A stretch of 64,000 bases of DNA from Ustilago trichophora (Eukaryota > Basidiomycota > Ustilaginomycetes > Ustilaginales > Ustilaginaceae): NCBI GenBank assembly GCA_900323505.1, contig OOIN01000004.1:1-64000 (forward strand). Direction: 5' to 3'. A program made the position numbers and the translations under genes. The stretch's first letter is position 1. Every line of letters begins with the position of its first letter. Positions 46,433 through 57,213 of the stretch are shown piece by piece. Under the pieces are notes generated by a model that was given only the letters and a program-made list of their open reading frames with translations, was not told the DNA's origin and searched no databases.

Positions 46433-49021
46433 TTAAAAAGTGGCACTGGAAGCAGAACTGAATCGGCTAGCGGCACATCTACGCGGGACGTAAACTTTGA
46501 GAGTATTGCCATCGAATTCGGCCTTGACGTTTTTCAGGTCGCACTCTTTGTCGGGGAAAGTGATTCGGCGTTCAAAGTGGCCGCCTCCTTCGGTGTCCCA
46601 TTTGTCGGCGACAATGTGGAGGGTGCGATGATGTTTATGCTGCTTGGTGGCGAGCGTGATGCAGTCGAGTGAGAAACCGGGGAGACGAGTGATGAGGGTA
46701 TATCGGGTGCGTTCGGTCTCGATGACGAGATCCGTCTCGGGCGGTGCCGGGCGGCGTTCCAGGAACGGCAACGAAGGAGGGCTGATGGGAGTCGATACAC
46801 TGCAGGATGATGTGCGTGCTTTCATGGGTTGGCTCTGGGGGCCATCGACCTCGCCATCGTCTGCGTAGAAGAAACCATCATCCACGCCTGCCTCGGATCG
46901 AGCTTTTGCAGATACATCCGACCACAGCTGCGTTGTCGTCGTCGTCGTCGTCTTGGTGGTGGTCGTCGTAGTAGTGGCGAGCAAACCATCCTGAGTCGCT
47001 TTGACAACACTGTCTGATGTTTCAGACACGTGTGCCGGGCTATCGACGCGTGCGACACCTTCTGGCTCCTGACCCAGCACTGCGGGGAGCGAAGACTTGG
47101 AGTGCGGCGTGTGACCTGTCTCGGGCGTCATGGGCCCAGAAGAGGCGGGCGAGCTGGCACGACCGCCTCGGCTGGTGGGCCAGCTGTCGCGCTCGCTCGT
47201 GTCGTCAGCAGTCGAATGCGACAGTGCGGGCGTCATGCTTGGCGCATCGAGCGATTCGTTTCCGCGTGGTGACAGCAGACCTCCTCTAGAAGTACCAGAG
47301 GCAGAAGCCATGTAGTTGTCGGATGCAGACGTGCTTGATCCGAACGATCGGGCCGCATCCCTCATCGAAGCGAGCATGTGACGAGTGGCAGCATACTGGG
47401 TCGAGTTGTTGGGCTCGACACTAGAAAAGCTGGCGTGGCGACGGGCAGCCGAGTCGAGATCCATGGGCGAAGTAGGCGCACCAACCAATCGTGGACCTTG
47501 CAGAGCAAAGAAGGCCGAGCGATGATTATGACCGTCAAATGACACGGGCGAGTCGAGATGATCAGAGAGCGAGGGTGATGCCAGGCAGGGTGACGCCTCC
47601 AATCCACGTGCAACAGCGCTGCATGGCTCGCGCGATGCGTGGTATCGATCGTCATCGGGCAACAAACTTCTCCAGCTGTCGGATCTACCCGACTGCTGGG
47701 ATTGCAGCGAGGACTTGGTAGGACCTGCCATGGACATGGTCGAGTAGCCGCTGATGGCGCTGCTAAACGAGGTGCGAGCTGTGTCAAAGGACGAGGTCGA
47801 CATGCGATCATTGGCAAAGGCACGAGGAGAAGTCTTGGCGGCAACGTATGCTTCAATATCGAATGCGCCCGAGGATGGATGCAGGCTCTGGGGTGAAGCA
47901 GAGCGCTGATGCTGCGATGCGCGCAGCTGTCCCTCTGATGCAAAGTAAGGATCGTGCTCAGGAAGAAGCGAGCGCCACGAGTCTGGGCTGGTCATATTAG
48001 CGCGGTTGGGAATGTCGGTCTCGAGACTGGGCGATTTTGCGATCTGGCTGGATGAAGCCGACGCCGCCGACGTACAAGAGTCGACACCCGAGGAGATGCG
48101 GAGTGATGAAAGATCCGGCGCGTGGAAGCCGCGTGGAGACTGGGTTGCCGTCTGCGGAGATTCATCGGAACGCGTCGAGCCTTTGGCGGTGGCGTTGGTA
48201 GCGGCCGAAGAGAGACGTTCGAGCTTGGCGGGACGCTGGATGGCGAGCCTGTCGAGCGAAGAGGATGCTGCATCGAGCTCGCGTGATGGAGGTGGCAGAT
48301 CGACTTCAGCTGCAAATGCTTGCGAGCGTGCTTCTTTTGCGTTCAGATCTTGTGTCGAAGATGGTGCGGAGGCTTGCAATGCTGTGAGTGCACTTGCCGA
48401 GCCACCATGATCTACGTCATCGTAAGGCCAGGACTGGTGAACATTCTCGGGTGTCGCGAGCTCGCTGGCGGAACCGCTCCCTGTGGACGACATGGACAGA
48501 CGCGGTGCAGCTTCGTCCAAAGCCAGGTATGTATCGTTGAGCCTTCTGGTTGAGGACTCTGCCGACTTGGCTGACGCATATCTTGCATTGGGAGTCAAGA
48601 CGAGCGAATGCAAGACGGGTGGTGAGGATGCCGATGCTGATGTTGATGCTAATGCTGGTGCTGATGCATCTGATGGAGTGACAATACTCGGCTCGAGCAT
48701 GGCTGAAGACGAACGCGATGAGCTGGGACCAGAGGCGGCGGCGTGACTGGAAGCCTTGATGGTAGACGATCGCTGTGGGCCCGATGCAGAAGAGGACGAG
48801 GCGCGCTGATGGATGTGCTGCGAAGTGGCGTGCATGGTAGAGTGATTGTAAGTTGGAAGGGAAGAGTGGGTATCTGGTGGATTAGCCCAGTAGGCAAGAT
48901 GAGAAGAAAGAGACGAGTGGGAGGTGGAAGCGGCGGAGCGGACCGAGTTATGATCGTCGAGGGAAGGGAGAGATTCGGGGGTGGATTGGTGCGAGTCGTG
49001 GCTACCGACGCTCTTTGGCAT
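46433..49021 (-). CDS. Large low-complexity protein with C-terminal Hsp20/alpha-crystallin-like domain
   Basis: An 862-residue single frame from ATG 49021. Residues 1-740 are Ser/Ala/Thr/Pro-rich without known domains but contain recurring short motifs (DSWRSLLPE/D-D-Y occurs twice, with the following A-S-x-G/R pattern) and a Thr run encoded by an ACG/ACC-type repeat near 46,935-46,975. The last 110 residues (about 745-850) resemble the alpha-crystallin domain: ERTRYTLITRLPGFSLDCITLATK, LHIVADKWDTEGGGHFERRITFPDKECDLKNVKAEFDGNTLKVYVPRR, including the strand-8/9 pattern A-x-F-D-G-N-T-L-K-V that corresponds to A-x-x-x-N-G-V-L in small heat-shock proteins. Such a huge disordered extension is unlike classical 15-30 kDa Hsp20. 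A chaperone-like interaction domain on a regulatory protein is the cautious reading. Confidence 0.75.
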   Translation of the reverse strand: MPKSVGSHDSHQSTPESLPSLDDHNSVRSAASTSHSSLSSHLAYWANPPDTHSSLPTYNHSTMHATSQHIHQRASSSSASGPQRSSTIKASSHAAASGPSSSRSSSAMLEPSIVTPSDASAPALASTSASASSPPVLHSLVLTPNARYASAKSAESSTRRLNDTYLALDEAAPRLSMSSTGSGSASELATPENVHQSWPYDDVDHGGSASALTALQASAPSSTQDLNAKEARSQAFAAEVDLPPPSRELDAASSSLDRLAIQRPAKLERLSSAATNATAKGSTRSDESPQTATQSPRGFHAPDLSSLRISSGVDSCTSAASASSSQIAKSPSLETDIPNRANMTSPDSWRSLLPEHDPYFASEGQLRASQHQRSASPQSLHPSSGAFDIEAYVAAKTSPRAFANDRMSTSSFDTARTSFSSAISGYSTMSMAGPTKSSLQSQQSGRSDSWRSLLPDDDRYHASREPCSAVARGLEASPCLASPSLSDHLDSPVSFDGHNHRSAFFALQGPRLVGAPTSPMDLDSAARRHASFSSVEPNNSTQYAATRHMLASMRDAARSFGSSTSASDNYMASASGTSRGGLLSPRGNESLDAPSMTPALSHSTADDTSERDSWPTSRGGRASSPASSGPMTPETGHTPHSKSSLPAVLGQEPEGVARVDSPAHVSETSDSVVKATQDGLLATTTTTTTKTTTTTTTQLWSDVSAKARSEAGVDDGFFYADDGEVDGPQSQPMKARTSSCSVSTPISPPSLPFLERRPAPPETDLVIETERTRYTLITRLPGFSLDCITLATKQHKHHRTLHIVADKWDTEGGGHFERRITFPDKECDLKNVKAEFDGNTLKVYVPRRCAASRFSSASSATF

Positions 49022-52000
49022 TTTTTCGTAGAGATGATGTCAGGTTGCAAAGTAACGTGTGGATGCAAGGATGCACATGCGTGGGATCAGTAGCTAGAGA
49101 TGCACGACATGATCCACAGGCAGGCAGGAGGGGAGGGTGTACTGTATGCCGAGTGTCAGTGTGTGACGAGTTTGATGAAAGAAAGATGCGGATGGGCGTG
49201 GATGGCTTGGTGGAGACTGTGAAGAATGCCGAGAGTTTGTGGTTGACGAGAAAGAATGAATGCGAGGTGTGAGGAAATGCAAGGCGATCAAGGGAGGAGA
49301 AGAGAGGGAGCGGGTATGCAGGTATCAAGGAAGGGTGTGGGTGCGAGGCAGGATTATGAGATGCGGACACGAGGGATCAACAGCGTGTGCAGAGTCGACG
49401 GATGTGCGCGGTGGATATCAATGTAACCGAAGGCGTGATTGTGAAGTTGTTGGTTGTTGTGGTGTTGGTCGGTGTTGATCAAGAGCGAGTCAAGAGATGA
49501 CGGGGTGGCTGTATGCTATTGATGAGGTTGAGGGAACGAGAAACGATGATGTGACGGTGGTGTGTATGCGAAATGCAGATGGACAACGCAAGACTGACTA
49601 GTTGATTGTGGTTGTGAATATGGTCGGTGATAGTAGCAAACACACTGCCAGACCAGGTGGCGAGGATGCTGATGATGGCGAGGGGAGAGGAAAGGCGAGA
49701 AAGAGAGATGAGTGTGTATGCTGTCGTCCTCCTGAAAGACACACACACACGCACACACACACAGGCAGAGAGCCAGAGAGAGAGACAGTGGAGGCGAGAA
49801 CGGCAGCACACCATCCACACAGCACAGCACAGTACAACACAGTGCGATCCAATTAAAGCGACTTTTGAATTGAAAAGCACAAGCAGCACAAAAGCAGTGT
49901 CCAGTTTGCAAACATTAGCAATTGCAAAATGGCAGGAAAAAAAGAAAAAGAAAAAAAAAATCCCAAGCAAAGAGAAATTGATGTGTTATGTTACGCATGA
50001 GTTTAGCGTGGCGAGCAGAGTGGCGTAACCACATCTCGCAGCAAATCAAATCAAATCAAATAAAATAAAATAAAATAAAATAAAACAAAATAAAATAAAG
50101 TGGTAAAACACACTCTGTACTGTACTGACGACCGAGCGGTGACAAGGCGGTGCTCAACTCAGCCGTCCAATATCATACTAACTGGTCGGCGAGGCAAAGC
50201 CGATGTGTGACAGTACAGTACAATACAGTACAGTACAGCACCGGAACAGTCAAAAGAGGAGAACCTGGCAGGATAGAGAGAGAGGGAGAGAGTGCGGGAA
50301 AATTCTATAAGAAAAATTGCCTTGTTTCTGGAAAAGAGAAGCAGGGCGCTGAGGTCAGCCGGTCGGAGTTGAACCGAAACTTGACCCCGCTCTCTGCGCG
50401 CAGAAAAGACCCTTTGACTTTGTACTCTATACAGTACAGAACTGTACGCCGAATCCAATCCATCCTGTAGGATTAACTTAGGGTTGGGATCCGATCACAT
50501 CTCGAATCAAAGTGGGTGCAGCATGACTTTGCCGGTATGCACACATGGATGCGCTGCAGCAAGTACAAAGCGGGTTCAATGGAGCGCGTCGGCACTGCAC
50601 GACCTAACCATCCCGTTGAGTACAGTATAGTACAAGCATTTTTCGCAAAGGGGCAACCCACGATGCCCAACTGCATTTCACTTTAGAAATCAAACAAAGT
50701 CGGAAGCAGCCTCCCATCACACAGTCATCAGTTGTACCGGAGCATCTTCGGGTTGACACCTACGACTCTCTCTCACTCTCTCCTCAAGGTGGAATGCCAT
50801 CCATTCGTTGTTAGTGTCTGCATGAAATATTGCACCAAAGAAAAAAAAAACAAAAAAAAAAGAGACAAAAGGGGAAAAAAGGAAAGGCAGCCCCTGAGTG
50901 AATTGAATTCAATTTACAAAATGCACAATGACGACATCTTGTTCACTGATGCAAGAATGCACTGTGTCTGCTTCGCTTGGATACAATTGACTCGGTTGCC
51001 CACCTGACCAGTCTATGGTATACTGTACAGTAGTCCATGTATCGAATTTCTTTCCTCCGCCTTTTCTGCTGGCATACAACTCCGCCTAACAGTATTCCTG
51101 CCCCAACGCTTCGCGACAGCAATCATGCTTCCCGCGGGCCAATGCCATACAATATCCCCAAAGAAAACAAAGCTTTGCTTGGAACACAGTACAAACGCTC
51201 AACGCCGAGCCCAGACCGCCAGCCCTGTTCTTCAAGGCAACAGAGGCGTGATCCCCGAAGCACCGACTGACATGGCAGGGAATGGCATGGCAAGACTACA
51301 AAGTTGACCGATCTCACTAGTGGAATGCACTTTAGCTTGCTCGATAACAAACCCTGGGGTCCTTTTTTTGACCCTGTATCATTTCAAACCAAACCAATCC
51401 TGTGAACATGGCCAAAATCATGACATCAGTCCTAGTTCTCATCCTGCGATTCCCCAGCATTACTACTATTGGTCCACCCGCATGGGAGAAGAGAAAGTCT
51501 AGCCAAAATCGCTCTTTGAAATCGAAGGGGCTTTTAACGAGTTGTGTGAGGATTTGATTGCCCCGCCTTCGCCTCTTTTGACCGGCACGGTGACTGGCCG
51601 GTTTAAGTGGCGTGGGATACCGCATGTAAAATTAGACTCACTACTATTGTACTCTACTGTACTCTGGTGTTTGTCGAACCCTGGGGTGTTGTCCTCTTGG
51701 CGATCAAGTGACATGCTACGCTCGCTAATGGCGACGAAACATGTGACCACTAGTCTACTTGTCGCTACTTCTGCTATGTTGCTATTCCTCTAGTCGACAT
51801 GCCAGCCAGAGTTCTCACTCCAATCAAGTAAGATTTTCCAGCTCGCCAAGAGGCAGCAATTCTTTTAGTCGACACAACAACCACACCCTGACTACAACGA
51901 GTACAGTATATCGCCCACAGAGAAGCTAGCATGAAATGTGGAATTCAAATGACGCCGTCTTCGTGCAGTGTCGGAGACTGTTCGAGACGATTTTTAGAGT

Positions 52001-54473
52001 TTACCACCCCATCCGTACTCGCTCGCCTATCAATTCGTTACAGAACTGCGTAGCGAGTGACCGAATGGTAACATTGTTTGCCGAGCCGAATCCGGGATTT
52101 GACTTGACCTTTTCTTGGTTTGACGCCGCAATCCCCTTCCCCTCCGCATTGCTGACACTCGGACGCGAGTTTCCTTGTCGAATGCAACCGCATTGGAGTG
52201 ATCGTGGTCCATCGGGCCGATCAACCCAAAAGTCAGCGCAAGAAGGAGCAGAAGGAGGAGGAGGAGGAGGATAATGAACAAAAGGAGCAAACCTTTCGCC
52301 AAAACTAGTCGTTCAAGGGGAACGTGGATCAACGTATGTACAGTACAGTACAGTACTGCAGTAGCTTATCCTACAGTCTCCATCATGCGTCCAACCAATC
52401 ACCACAAATCTTTGCGACTCTCTGCATTATGTGTGCAGTGCGATCGAAACCAAGCTCATCTCTCCTCTGTGTGTACATAGAGTTCTGCCGTTCCAAAAGA
52501 AAAGAAAGAAGAAAAACTTCTTTCCTGCCTCTCTCTTGGGACATGATTCGATCCTCTTGCTTTGCTTACTGAACAACGTTGAGCTTGAATGATTGGTGGT
52601 TTGATCATGTCCTAGAAATGCAATCATTTGCAAGATGAGGCAATGTTTGGTGAAAAGAGAAATTCATCCTAGGCCAAACAGCAGCCAAAGTAAAGAAAAT
52701 TCGCCGAAACCTTCCAAAACCTCCTCCTCCTCCTCCTCTTTCAACACTACACTGTACCTTTGGTTTCAAGAGCTGCAAGTAGTTATTTGTACACGTTGCA
52801 CAGCGATCAAGAAGAGGAAACCTTTGTAAACACTTTCGTCTTGCTCCACCCCTCAACAAAATCAAGGTAGCTCACCAATGTGATGTGTACTGTACTGCAG
52901 GCTGAGAGGTTTTCAAGCCACACAAAATTATTTCTCCGAGAAACAAAAAACGTGCCCTCAAGTTACCGTACTGTACTTGCAGATTTACACTGCAATTCGC
53001 CGTCCCTTTTGAGCTTGGTTGCCGCATTCTTTGAGTCACTGAAAGTCAACCAGCGAATACTTTGAAGACAGGTAGTGTACATACTGGCGCTGCAAAGGGT
53101 TGCCTTGCCGAAAATTGTGTCACACGTGGCTTGCACGGTAGAACTTTTCCATACATCTCTCTCTCACTCTCTCTCTCTGTTGCCCAATCAATCATTTTCA
53201 GATGCAAAAGCAGAAGCAGAAGCTTGCTTTACCATCCCGGCGTTCTCGGCGCTGTGTTGGACCACCCGACATGATACAGTACTGGTACAGTACATTTATG
53301 CAGGATATACTGAAAAGATCGGTGCCATTAAAGGATCCATATGAACGGTGTTCCGATAGATCGATCCTCAATCTGCACCACTGCCTCTTGCACATACTGT
53401 ATGAACCCGAGCACGAGACCACCACCCCCCTCCAAGAGTGTAGCATCGACATGAAGGTGAAACAAACACCAGCATCCTCCCCCGCACACACGCGACTCAC
53501 AACTTGACCCCTTTTTCCTTGTTTTCTGAAACAATCTAAAGATCGGCATGTAACAGAACCGAGTTTTTATAAATTCCCCCCCCCCTGCTATTCCTGCCCT
53601 GATCCACTCTCCTCTACCCTCTCCCACCTCTCCTCCTCTACGCTGGTGGTGGTTGTTGCTGCTGTTGTTGTTGTTAGTGGTATGTCTCAGATGTAGGATG
53701 CGGATATGTTTGGGGTTAGCACGGCGCCACGAATAGGGCGCCACAAGAGAGAGAATCGAAAAGAAACGCGCCACCCGCACCCCATAATATAACTGCGGGT
53801 GTCGATGCTCATCTACATCCCACCTCGATATACTGTACAGCAGAATCAAGTATCACTTGAGCTTTCGGTCGTGTTATACCCTAAACCCTAGCTACCCCAA
53901 GCACACGCGCTCCTAAGCTTACGTGAAACATACACTGACTCGCCGCGAGCTTCTCAACGCAACCCAAACTATCTTGGACACGGTGTCTCGGACATCTTGA
54001 CGTTCTGACCTTTGCACCGCGGTTCCAGCCCTTCTGCAAATTGTGCGGTTGAATCAATGGGAGCTGTCGACGTTACCTGCAGAAATGTTTCCAACGAGGC
54101 GCACCTCACGACAATGTCCCGATCAAGCCACTGTCGAGCCGTGTATCGGGAAATCGGGACAGCCGAAGACCTGTTTGTCGGAAGCTGACGAAGAAACGAC
54201 GGATGGATGCGCTTCTTTCTGCACCTGCTCTGCGGGAGGAAAACGAGAATCGCAGGTGTTCCAACAGAGCTGCTGTTCAACAGCAACCGATGCTGATCGT
54301 TTACCGAAAACATTGAACAGGTTTGAGTCTGGGTTGATGCGTAGATTGAGAACGGAAAGCCTAAAAGTACAATGGTGTGTCGATGGAGTGATGCCATGAT
54401 CCGAGTCGTAGCTGGTCATATTGACAGCTGGTGCCGAGTCTGTGAGATATGATTGAGAGTAAAGAGCAGATTT
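49022..54473. other. 5.4-kb region without a supported protein gene
   Basis: Both strands were read; frames up to about 170 codons occur but consist of repeat-derived or low-complexity sequence and show no known motif. Contents: AC/GT run (49,739-49,763), CAAAT/AAAAT pentamers (50,044-50,099), TACAG pentamers (50,207-50,241 and 52,339-52,358), GA run (50,275-50,292), A-rich stretches (49,938-49,960, 50,841-50,883), GGA run (52,254-52,271), C run (53,577-53,586) and a short CCCTAAACCCTA motif at 53,880-53,891. The first part presumably carries the long promoter of the Hsp20-like gene. A non-coding RNA or a gene with many small exons cannot be excluded. Confidence 0.5.
50044..50099. repeat. A/T-rich pentamer microsatellite
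   Basis: CAAAT units pass into AAAAT units, ten or more in total, a simple-sequence tract in the gene-poor interval. Confidence 0.9.
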
Positions 54474-54966
54474 TTACTTCTTCTTGCCCTTCATTGCCGC
54501 ACGACGGCCCTCGCCTGTTGTAATTCGAGAGTAAGGCAAATTGAGTCAGTGCACCGTTTTCAATCTTTTCACCATATCTCTGGATCCCTACTGCCATTTT
54601 TCGAACATCATCTAGGTAGTGCGAAAAGTGACCAGCAAAGCCAAAGTGGTGGTATTGGTGGTGAAAGCGAAATAAAAACTCACCCTTCTTCGGTGGACCC
54701 TTTCCAAGCATCTTTTTCCTCTCGACGTCCTTTTCTCTCTGAATTTCCCTGATGTCCTGCAATCTGCCCAACGCGGGCGCAAGCTTCTCGATCGATCTAA
54801 AGTTGACTGTGGGCGGGTAGTAGGTGAGCATCGAGGGACCTTGTAATCTTTGACGAAGAACTTTGGCGCCGGTACGGACGTGTGTAGGGTTGAAGGTGGT
54901 GCCAAACACTTTGGCTTGGAGCGATTTAAGCGACGTCACTGCGCTAGAAGATGGTGCAACCTTCAT
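54474..54966 (-). CDS. RSM27: Mitochondrial small ribosomal subunit protein mS33
   Basis: Two exons, 54966-54684 and 54514-54474, with a 169-nt intron (AAGG|gtgagt ... aacag|GCG) in phase 1, give 107 residues, the usual size of the family. The core reads SLKSLQAKVFGTTFNPTHVRTGAKVLRQRLQGP, then MLTYYPPTVNFRSIEKL, and ends with GKGPPKKGEGRRAAMKGKKK across the splice site. These segments are diagnostic for mS33 (Rsm27 in yeast). It acts in the mitochondrial ribosome small-subunit head. Without splicing the frame would run on into unrelated residues, so the intron is well supported. The gene is divergent from the metacaspase. Confidence 0.93.
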
Positions 54967-55437
54967 CTTTGCTTATGCTCCGTGCTCCGTGCTCCGTGGT
55001 TCGAGTTGAAATCGTCACGGTAGAGAGATGGTTGGTGGATGGCGAATATGTGTGCAAGATGCGCGTGAAGAAAGTGATGGTCGCCAAGACAACCCTTCTT
55101 CCGAAAATGTCAAAGTCACGTGAAGATTGTAAAAGTTTGTCGCACGATTGAATCATTCGACGAAAGCTTAACCGCGAAATTCAGACCCGGCTTTCAGCAG
55201 CAGCAGCGCCTCAAACGCACGGTCCGCGCCTTGCATTTCTACAGACCGTTCTTTTTGCTTTCGAGAAACACCGCCCAAAAACAGCAATCATCAGCTTTCA
55301 TTTCCACGATTGACCTTTCATCATCCCATTTTCTGCATTCACCATCATCATAGACGAGCCAACACGCCACACTTTCAGGCTCAGACCGAATATCGAATAT
55401 ACCCTTCTCTCAAATTCGTGAAAAGGACTAGGCAATC
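54967..55437. promoter_or_regulatory. Divergent promoter between mS33 and metacaspase genes
   Basis: 471 bp, with three copies of GCTCCGT in tandem at about 54,977-54,997 just upstream of the mS33 ATG. No gene is seen. Confidence 0.5.
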
Positions 55438-56673
55438 ATGGCATACCCAGGCCAAGGCGGACATCACTACCAGCAGTCGCATGGCGGAGGAGGAGGAGGC
55501 GGCGGCTTCCCCGCACCAGGTCAAGGATATGGACAGCCAGGATATGGCTACGGCGCACCTCCTGGACCACCTCCCCCTCAGATGGGCTACGGTGGTGGAG
55601 GAGGAGGAGGAGGATACGGTCCACCTTCACATCCACCTCCCGGTGGCGTTCAAGGACAGATGGGATACGGCTACGCACCTCCCTCTGGTCCCATTGGTCC
55701 GCCCGAATACGCCTCGAATCACGTCAACTTCCGCCCACAGGGAGGAATGATGGGCAACCAGCGCTACGAGTACTCTTCGATGCAGGGCAAGCGCAAAGCG
55801 CTCCTGATTGGCATCAACTATTTCGGCCAGAATGGCGAACTTCGAGGCTGCATCAACGATGTTAAAAACGTTCAGCAGTTCCTTCGACAGCGCGGCTACA
55901 AGGATGACGATATGGTGGTGCTAACCGATGATCAGCGAGATGCTCGCAGCATTCCAACGAGGCAAAACATGACGGCGGCGATGCACTGGTTGGTTCGAGG
56001 TGCGCAACCTGGCGATGCGCTCTTCTTCCACTACTCTGGGCACGGTGGTCAAGCCAAAGCGACACAGGGAGATGAAGCAGACGGATACAACGAGACCATC
56101 ATTCCCGTCGACTACCAACAAGCCGGCCAAATCGAAGACGACGAATTGCACGCCATCATGGTCCGCCCTCTGCCCGTCGGATGCCGTCTCACGGCCATCT
56201 TTGATTCATGCCATTCGGGAACCGCGCTCGACCTCCCCTACGTCTACACTACCTCTGGCAACATCAAAGAGCCCAACGTCATCGCGGGTGTCGGAAAAGG
56301 TCTCATGGGCGCCGCGCTCAACTACGCGCGTGGAGATGTGATGGGCATGGCCAAGGGACTCTTTTCCACCTTTACCACGGCGAAAAACACCAATGGAGCC
56401 GAAGAGGTCACCAAACAGACGCGATCAAGCGGTGCAGACGTGGTAATGCTCAGTGGATGCAAAGACTCGCAAACCTCTGCAGACGCCACAGAGGCAGGTA
56501 AAGCAACCGGTGCCTGCTCGTTTGCTTTCTTGACCGTGATGAACCAGTATCCGCAGTTGACGTACAAACAGATGCTCAATGCGGTACGTGACGTTTTGGC
56601 CAGCAAGTACAGCCAAAAGCCCCAGTTGAGCTCTTCGCATCCCATCGACATGGATTTGCTCTTTGTAGTGTAG
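55438..56673 (+). CDS. MCA1: Metacaspase (type I)
   Basis: A 411-residue single-exon frame from ATG 55438. Residues 1-110 are a Gly/Pro/Tyr/Gln-rich prodomain with PPGPPPPQMGYGGGG-type repeats, typical of type I metacaspases. The peptidase C14 domain follows: KRKALLIGINYFGQNGELRGCINDVKNV, the catalytic His in FFHYSGHGGQ near 203 and catalytic Cys in FDSCHSGTALDLPYVY near 258. The small-subunit part has VVMLSGCKDSQTSADA and the C-terminal SSHPIDMDLLFVV. Both catalytic residues are present. Metacaspases cleave after Arg/Lys, need calcium, and act in protein quality control and stress-induced death in fungi. Gene symbol follows yeast usage; smuts may have one or more copies. Confidence 0.96.
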   Translation: MAYPGQGGHHYQQSHGGGGGGGGFPAPGQGYGQPGYGYGAPPGPPPPQMGYGGGGGGGGYGPPSHPPPGGVQGQMGYGYAPPSGPIGPPEYASNHVNFRPQGGMMGNQRYEYSSMQGKRKALLIGINYFGQNGELRGCINDVKNVQQFLRQRGYKDDDMVVLTDDQRDARSIPTRQNMTAAMHWLVRGAQPGDALFFHYSGHGGQAKATQGDEADGYNETIIPVDYQQAGQIEDDELHAIMVRPLPVGCRLTAIFDSCHSGTALDLPYVYTTSGNIKEPNVIAGVGKGLMGAALNYARGDVMGMAKGLFSTFTTAKNTNGAEEVTKQTRSSGADVVMLSGCKDSQTSADATEAGKATGACSFAFLTVMNQYPQLTYKQMLNAVRDVLASKYSQKPQLSSSHPIDMDLLFVV

Positions 56674-57213
56674 ACCATTCTATCCCTGTCATTTGTCGTT
56701 CTAGTGTTGTTGCTATTATTTATTTATTTCTTCATCGATCTGCTGATTTTGTCCTTTTCATGGCTTGTACAGTATTGTTGCCTGGAAGGTGATGTGAAGC
56801 TCTATTCGGAATGGCCGATCCAGCTCAATGAGCAGCGATTCAGTCATCGGTCGATTTTCCGAAGCCAGATACAGGACAGAAGGATAATTCCATCGGTCAC
56901 TCTTCCACTTCTTCTTTGAGTTTGAGAGCTGAATGTCGGTTACGCCGATGACGTTTCGGTGTGAGTTTAAAAGAGAGCCAAAGAGAGGAAATGCTCGGGC
57001 CAGCCTCCACACTTTCTTGGGATTTTTCGTTGATTTGGCTTTGATCGCTGAGAATTTCTTTACCCTTTTTTTTTGGGTGGTTTTCTTTTCAAAAAGAGGC
57101 CTCTTTCCTCTCCTCTCCTCGCCACAAACCACCACTATCCTCCTCCTCGTCGTCTTTGCCGGCCTCAAGATCAATATCAGAGGCATCCCTCTACAGGGAT
57201 AGACACACGAATC
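56674..57213. other. Intergenic region between metacaspase and MBOAT genes
   Basis: 540 bp with T-rich stretches (near 57,061-57,072) and pyrimidine tracts upstream of the MBOAT start. No gene is visible. Confidence 0.45.

Noticed and set aside
50340..50450. tRNA gene suggested by a GGTTCAACTCC box on the minus strand
   Set aside because: A four-pair T-arm is possible, but no 5' acceptor strand matching the 3' side was found upstream.
53876..53895. Interstitial telomere block
   Set aside because: Only about two CCCTAAA-type units occur, too short to mark a former chromosome end; it may be a chance or promoter telo-box motif.
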